NCBI GenBank assembly: GCA_002352215.1
Contig: DEIB01000007.1
Coordinates: 1 to 64,000, forward strand
Length of the DNA stretch: 64,000 bases
From: Chthonomonas sp. UBA2785
GTDB taxonomy: Bacteria; Armatimonadota; Fimbriimonadia; Fimbriimonadales; Fimbriimonadaceae
Reading direction: 5' to 3'
The notes under the pieces are model-generated. The model was not told the DNA's origin. It made no database searches and saw only the letters and a program-made list of their open reading frames with translations. Both the position numbers and the translations under genes were made by a program. Of the stretch, positions 60,452 to 64,000 are shown piece after piece; position 1 is the first letter of the stretch; every line of letters starts with the position of its first letter.

Positions 60452-62047
60452 TCAGGGGAGTGGGGTGACCGTTAAAGTGTCCCGCGTGACCTCAAGGCGG
60501 TGCTTCTGCCCGTCCAGCCAAAACTCGGGGACGGTGACGCGCTCCCAGCCGGTCGGCAGATTCGGGCGGATGGAGACCACTCGGCCGGATTTGAGCTTGT
60601 ATTCGAACTTGGCCCCGGGCTGGGCGGTGCGGTCAAGGCGCACCCCGCAGAAGCCGTAAATGACCGTGTTGAGGCACCCCGCCGCGCCGGTGATGAAGGG
60701 TGTGTCGCCCGTAAGGGGCTTCTCCCGGAAGATGAGTGGGCCATCCATGTAGGGTTGCCAACTCTCTCGCCATCGCTTGAGGGCTTCGTCGGCCTTGCCG
60801 TTGCGGGCGAGGACGGTGGCCTCGATGCTCGCCGACATGGCCGGGCCGTTGGGGGTGATGCGGGAGGAGAATCGCTCGATCAGGCTGAGGGCTACGCGCT
60901 CGGCCTCGGGGTCTTGCAAAGGGAAAGCGGCCAGGAGGCCGCTGACCTGCTGGTAGGTGGTTTCGGGGTCGTTGCTGGCGTTCTTCAGGCGGCCTTCGGC
61001 GTCCCGGGGGATGAACATGAACTCTGCGGACATTCTTTGACCTGCGCGAAAGAACAAAGCCCTCACCGCCATATTGGTGTAAAGGTCATCGTCAACTTTG
61101 TGGAACTCATTCGGCCCCATCACATTCCGAAAGTGGATCCGCCCCTCTTGGTCCGATTCCATTCGATAGTGGTAGAAGTCCGCCGCATCCTGTCGAAACT
61201 CGCGGACTTGCGCTTCCGAGGCCAGGCCTAGGTCGGCGGCCCAGCTCAAACCGAGGGCAACCGACGCCGTGATGTGATCCTGGTACTGGCTATTGCCCAT
61301 GGCCTTGTTGTTGCCGTTGACATCGGTCTCCCAGGGCACTTTGAGGCCGGTCGAACGATACTCGGCCCCTGGACTGTCGCTTGGCAACGGCCCGATCTCA
61401 CGGCCCCAAACGGGGCGATTCTGCCTTACCCACTTGCTGGCTTCAACTCGCCACAGCGGCGCGTACTTCAAACGGTAGTTGGCGATCGTCCGCGCCCGGG
61501 CCGGGTCCGTGAACATCAGCGCCGGGAACACCCACACATCAGCATCCCAAAACACGTGCCCCCCGAACCGCGTGCTCACTGCCCCGAACGGGCTGGGGGC
61601 CACGTCGCCATTCGCAATCACCCCCTGCCGGAGCATCTCCTGGAGCTGCGCCACGGCTTGGCTGGCTTCGGCATCCCCGGCGATCTCAATCACCGGAGAA
61701 TCAGTAACTGGAACCGGGGTGTCCGATGTCTCCAGGCTCTCGGAAATGTAAATCCGCTTTTCACCCTCGCGCAGTGGCCAGGTGAGTGATCGAGTCTTGG
61801 CGTCCCATTTCGGGGCATCCGTGCCATCAATCGTCACGAACCGGCGCGGATAGGTGTTCGAAGATCGCTCGCCCCGGTAAAGGCCATCTCTTTTCCCGAT
61901 GAGATACCGCTGGCCGTCTTGAACCACTGGGTAAGCCGGCAACGGCTTCGCCTTCGGGAGATCTTGGGGCGGCCCGCCCGTCCCCGGCGGACCCGGCGCG
62001 CAGCCGAGCAGGGCAAATCCTAAGAGGAGGCCATACGCTCGCGCCAT
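60452..62047 (-). CDS. GH65-like lipoprotein glycoside hydrolase/phosphorylase
   Basis: About 531 residues with a lipobox (LLGFALLGC) at the N-terminus, so exported and lipid-anchored. GGHVFWDADVWVFPALMFTD near residue 180 and MGPNEFHKVDDDLYTN near 320 recall GH65 enzymes (maltose, trehalose or kojibiose phosphorylases and glucosidases), the second containing the presumed catalytic Glu. The chain is shorter than cytoplasmic GH65 enzymes (about 750). A periplasmic or surface glucosidase acting on disaccharides is more likely than a phosphorylase, but this is inference. Start at the ATG at 62047, before the lipobox; the longer frame is shadow. Confidence 0.72.
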   Translation of the reverse strand: MARAYGLLLGFALLGCAPGPPGTGGPPQDLPKAKPLPAYPVVQDGQRYLIGKRDGLYRGERSSNTYPRRFVTIDGTDAPKWDAKTRSLTWPLREGEKRIYISESLETSDTPVPVTDSPVIEIAGDAEASQAVAQLQEMLRQGVIANGDVAPSPFGAVSTRFGGHVFWDADVWVFPALMFTDPARARTIANYRLKYAPLWRVEASKWVRQNRPVWGREIGPLPSDSPGAEYRSTGLKVPWETDVNGNNKAMGNSQYQDHITASVALGLSWAADLGLASEAQVREFRQDAADFYHYRMESDQEGRIHFRNVMGPNEFHKVDDDLYTNMAVRALFFRAGQRMSAEFMFIPRDAEGRLKNASNDPETTYQQVSGLLAAFPLQDPEAERVALSLIERFSSRITPNGPAMSASIEATVLARNGKADEALKRWRESWQPYMDGPLIFREKPLTGDTPFITGAAGCLNTVIYGFCGVRLDRTAQPGAKFEYKLKSGRVVSIRPNLPTGWERVTVPEFWLDGQKHRLEVTRDTLTVTPLP

Positions 62048-62505
62048 GTGCGCATTTTGGCACCTGGATGACGGGCAAGTTCGTCCGCAATCAGCGAAGC
62101 CGCATTCAATGCCAGCGGGGAAGTCAGGTGCAGTACGGAAGGCGGCGCAGGCGACGAGGGCAGCACCCACGCCAGCCCCTCGGGCGGCTCCGCCGGGGCC
62201 GGGCCGAGCACCCCCACCCCCTGCACCAGGTGGTTCTCTCTCAACATGGCCAGGCGCAAGGCCGTCCACTCGGCCTGAAAATCATCCGACGACACCAACC
62301 CGTCCAAGTGGTGGCCTTCACCTAAAATCGCGTCCGGATAGGTGCGAAAGCACGCCAGCGCCCGCCGGGAAACGAAGAAATGCAGCTTCCACCCCGCCGC
62401 TCGGGCCGCATCCAGCAGCATCAGCAGTCGCGCGGCTTCGTCCGCCGCCCCGGGGTCATCATCCCAGGGGCAAGCGTTCAAATCCACGCGAACCGACAGC
62501 GTCAC
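62020..62505 (-). CDS. hypothetical protein (161 aa) coupled to pgk
   Basis: 161 residues starting at a GTG that overlaps the pgk stop (GTGA), and ending 28 nt inside the GH65-like gene. It opens with an alpha/beta segment (MTLSVRVDLNACPWDDDPGA, then helix EAARLLMLLDAARAAG and strand WKLHFFVSRRALA). No known family; a Rossmann- or HAD-like fold is conceivable from the strand-helix pattern. No signal or membrane segment. Tight coupling suggests co-expression with pgk. Confidence 0.7.
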   Translation of the reverse strand: MTLSVRVDLNACPWDDDPGAADEAARLLMLLDAARAAGWKLHFFVSRRALACFRTYPDAILGEGHHLDGLVSSDDFQAEWTALRLAMLRENHLVQGVGVLGPAPAEPPEGLAWVLPSSPAPPSVLHLTSPLALNAASLIADELARHPGAKMRTWRERMASS

Positions 62506-63680
62506 GCGTCTAGCAGCGCCGCGATGCCGGGCAGGGTGCGGCCTTCCAAGAATTCCAGGCTCGCGCCGCCGCCGGTGCTCACGTGGGTCATGCGGTCGGC
62601 CAGGTCCATCTGCTCCACGGCCGCCGCGCTGTCGCCGCCACCCACAATGGTGACCGCATCGCTCGCCGCCATGGCCTCGGCCACCGCTCGGGTGCCCGCC
62701 GCGTAGTTTTCGAACTCAAAGACGCCCATCGGCCCGTTCCAGATCACCGTCCCCGCCTGGGCGATGATCTCGGCAAAGCGGGCGCGGGTTTCCGGCCCGA
62801 TGTCCAGGCCCATGCGGTCGGCGGGGATGGCATTCGAGGCCACCACCAGCGGCTCGGCGTCGGCGGCAAATCGGTCAGCCGTCACCGTGTCAGTCGGCAA
62901 GAACACGCGGTGGCTTTCCTTGGCCATCAGCTCCCGCGCGAAGTCTAGGCTCGCCTCGTCCAGCAGGCTGGAACCGATCTCGTGGCCCGCCGCCTTAAAG
63001 AACGTGTACGCCATCCCGCCGCCGATGATGAGCTGATCCACCTTGGGCAACAGGCTCTCAATCACCGGGATCTTGTCGGCCACCTTCGCTCCGCCCAAGA
63101 TCGCCACAAACGGGCGCTTCGGTTCATCGAGCGCCGCCCCCAGGTAGCGCAGTTCCTTCTCAATCAAGAAGCCCGCGTAGGCCGGCAGGTGGTGGGCCAC
63201 ACCCTCGGTGCTGGCGTGGGCGCGGTGCGCGGTGCCAAAGGCGTCGTTCACATACACCGTGGCCAGGGAGGCCAGCTGCGCCACAAAGTCAGGGTCGTTG
63301 GCTTCTTCGGCATCGTGGTAGCGCAGGTTCTCCAGCAGCAGGGCTTGGCCGGGGGTCAGGGCCGCCACCAGCGCCTTCACTTCCTCGCCCACGCAGTCCG
63401 GGGCCAGCGCCACGGGTTGCCCCAGCATCTCGCTCAGCGCCGCCGCCACCGGGGCCAGGCTGAGTTCCGGCGCGCGCTTGCCCTTGGGCCGCCCCAGGTG
63501 GCTGCACAGCACCACCTTGGCTCCCTGCGCCAGCAGATGCTTGATGGTGGGCAGCGATTCTTGGATGCGGCGCGGGTCGGTGATGCGGTCGCCATCCAGC
63601 GGCACGTTGAAGTCGCAGCGCACCAGCACGGTCTGGCCAGCGGCATTCAGGTCGGCAATCGTCTTCTTGGCGAGGGGCAT
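62502..63680 (-). CDS. pgk: phosphoglycerate kinase
   Basis: 392 residues, making ATP from 1,3-bisphosphoglycerate. MPLAKKTIADLNAAG at the start, then LVRCDFNVPLDGD, SHLGRPKG near 62, and AILGGAKVADKI near 200; the C-terminal glycine loop is IVGGGDSAAAVEQM with STGGGASLEFLEG. The start is the ATG at 63680: a TAGAAT -10 ends 7 nt before it, and it gives the usual length. The upstream ATG at 63689 overlaps that -10. Confidence 0.95.
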   Translation of the reverse strand: MPLAKKTIADLNAAGQTVLVRCDFNVPLDGDRITDPRRIQESLPTIKHLLAQGAKVVLCSHLGRPKGKRAPELSLAPVAAALSEMLGQPVALAPDCVGEEVKALVAALTPGQALLLENLRYHDAEEANDPDFVAQLASLATVYVNDAFGTAHRAHASTEGVAHHLPAYAGFLIEKELRYLGAALDEPKRPFVAILGGAKVADKIPVIESLLPKVDQLIIGGGMAYTFFKAAGHEIGSSLLDEASLDFARELMAKESHRVFLPTDTVTADRFAADAEPLVVASNAIPADRMGLDIGPETRARFAEIIAQAGTVIWNGPMGVFEFENYAAGTRAVAEAMAASDAVTIVGGGDSAAAVEQMDLADRMTHVSTGGGASLEFLEGRTLPGIAALLDA

Positions 63681-63687
63681 GGCTTCC

Positions 63688-63693
63688 ATTCTA
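63688..63693 (-). promoter_or_regulatory. -10 of near-leaderless pgk promoter
   Basis: On the minus strand TAGAAT ends 7 nt before the ATG at 63680; the gap is GGAAGCC. It overlaps the in-frame ATG at 63689. Confidence 0.5.
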
Positions 63694-63733
63694 CTGCCCG
63701 CACCCGCGCCCCCGGGCCTGCCGAAAACGAACA

Positions 63734-63765
63734 ACCGCCCGGCCTCGCGTTGAGGTCCGAGCGGT
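63734..63765 (-). terminator. terminator between the small lipoprotein gene and pgk
   Basis: ACCGC, CGG and CTC pair with GAG, CCG and GCGGT in an interrupted stem. On the minus strand it is followed by TTGTTCGTTTT. It ends the lipoprotein transcript and separates pgk, which has its own -10. Confidence 0.55.
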
Positions 63766-63791
63766 CGCTCTTGTTTAGCTCAGATGGAGCC

Positions 63792-63926
63792 TTACTGCAT
63801 GTCGGGGGCTTGCGCCTGATCCGCACCCGGGGCTTGACCCTCGGGCGTGGCCGGTTCCGGCGAACTGCAAGCCGTCAAAACCATCGAAACCAGGGCCAAT
63901 ACGGCCACCCAACTGAAGGTCTTCAT
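63792..63926 (-). CDS. small lipoprotein (44 aa)
   Basis: A short gene translating to MKTFSWVAVLALVSMVLTAC followed by SSPEPATPEGQAPGADQ and a Gln/Ala-rich end. The lipobox VLTAC and the Pro/Ala/Gln-rich remainder mark a tiny lipoprotein. GGGG lies 6 nt before the ATG and the start overlaps the preceding stop (TGATG), so it is translated with the gene to its right. Function unknown. Confidence 0.65.
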   Translation of the reverse strand: MKTFSWVAVLALVSMVLTACSSPEPATPEGQAPGADQAQAPDMQ

Positions 63927-64000
63927 CAATAACCCCAGTCTCGGCTCCAACCCTTGTTGTCGTTCAGGCCACCGCGCCAGTCCGGCGTGGAGTACAGGTT
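63926..64000 (-). CDS. C-terminus of an unidentified protein, gene enters from beyond the window
   Basis: The last 24 codons read NLYSTPDWRGGLNDNKGW then SRDWGY and end in TGA, whose A starts the lipoprotein ATG. The Trp/Tyr/Asn-rich tail could belong to a pseudopilin-like or secreted protein, but too little is visible to identify it. Confidence 0.4.
   Translation of the reverse strand, partial: NLYSTPDWRGGLNDNKGWSRDWGY

Overview
The window is a stretch of GC-rich bacterial chromosome, densely packed with housekeeping genes; it holds no insertion sequences, phage genes, CRISPR arrays or rRNA. Several features point to a diderm from a deep-branching phylum. MurE carries the DNPR motif typical of meso-diaminopimelate peptidoglycan. 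One large secreted protein ends in an outer-membrane beta-barrel signature, there are lipoproteins with lipoboxes, and the division cluster keeps a Firmicutes/Actinobacteria-like order (DUF881 and Sbp genes between ftsQ and ftsA). I infer Armatimonadota, possibly Fimbriimonadia. This rests on gene content and style, not on a database match.

Layout. 1-8.9 kb: a DUF58/MoxR pair, a ROK sugar kinase, a lone E2 acyltransferase, an enoyl-CoA hydratase coupled to a biotin carboxylase, DusB and a Gfo/Idh/MocA oxidoreductase. 9.1-12.6 kb: a 1172-residue outer-membrane protein with internal repeats. 12.6-13.9 kb: a DoxX gene of unlike codon use, a possible structured RNA with a 31-residue membrane peptide and its own terminator, then the promoter of the division cluster. 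13.9-31.9 kb: a continuous dcw cluster, mraZ-rsmH-ftsL-pbp-murE-murF-mraY-murD-ftsW-murG-murC/ddl fusion-ftsQ-DUF881-sbp-ftsA-ftsZ, where nearly every junction overlaps. 32-33.1 kb: a tRNA-Ser(GGA), a DUF2256 zinc protein and rpmB. 33.4-37.8 kb: a 1485-residue secreted SBBP/Ig-like repeat protein. 38-45.4 kb: a CrtI-like desaturase, cyclophilin, CorA, phosphoglycerate mutase, a secreted unknown, a dihydroorotase-family enzyme and a GT2 glycosyltransferase. 45.4-53.9 kb: glnA behind an intrinsic terminator in its leader, DUF4230, acyl-CoA dehydrogenase, a membrane glycosyltransferase, a Xer recombinase, tsaD and rimI. 53.9-64 kb: a lone LivF ATPase, a MacA-like adaptor with an FtsX-type permease, glycogen phosphorylase, a GH65-like lipoprotein, pgk and a small lipoprotein.

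How the genes work together. The dcw cluster makes lipid II precursors (MurC-F, Ddl, MraY, MurG) and the division machine (FtsL, FtsI-type PBP, FtsW, FtsQ, FtsA, FtsZ), probably mostly from one TTGACA-17-TATCAT promoter. Glycogen phosphorylase, the GH65-like protein, pgk and gpmA serve glucan breakdown and glycolysis. The enoyl-CoA hydratase, biotin carboxylase and acyl-CoA dehydrogenase suggest branched-chain or fatty acyl-CoA metabolism.

The most noteworthy observations are these. At least twelve genes have a TANNNT/CATAAT-like -10 hexamer ending only 6-10 nt before the start codon, as expected for leaderless or nearly leaderless mRNAs. glnA has a strong intrinsic terminator inside its own leader. 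The 13.3-13.6 kb interval looks like an orphan RNA/micropeptide unit. murC and ddl are fused, and a ROK kinase has lost most of its zinc motif.
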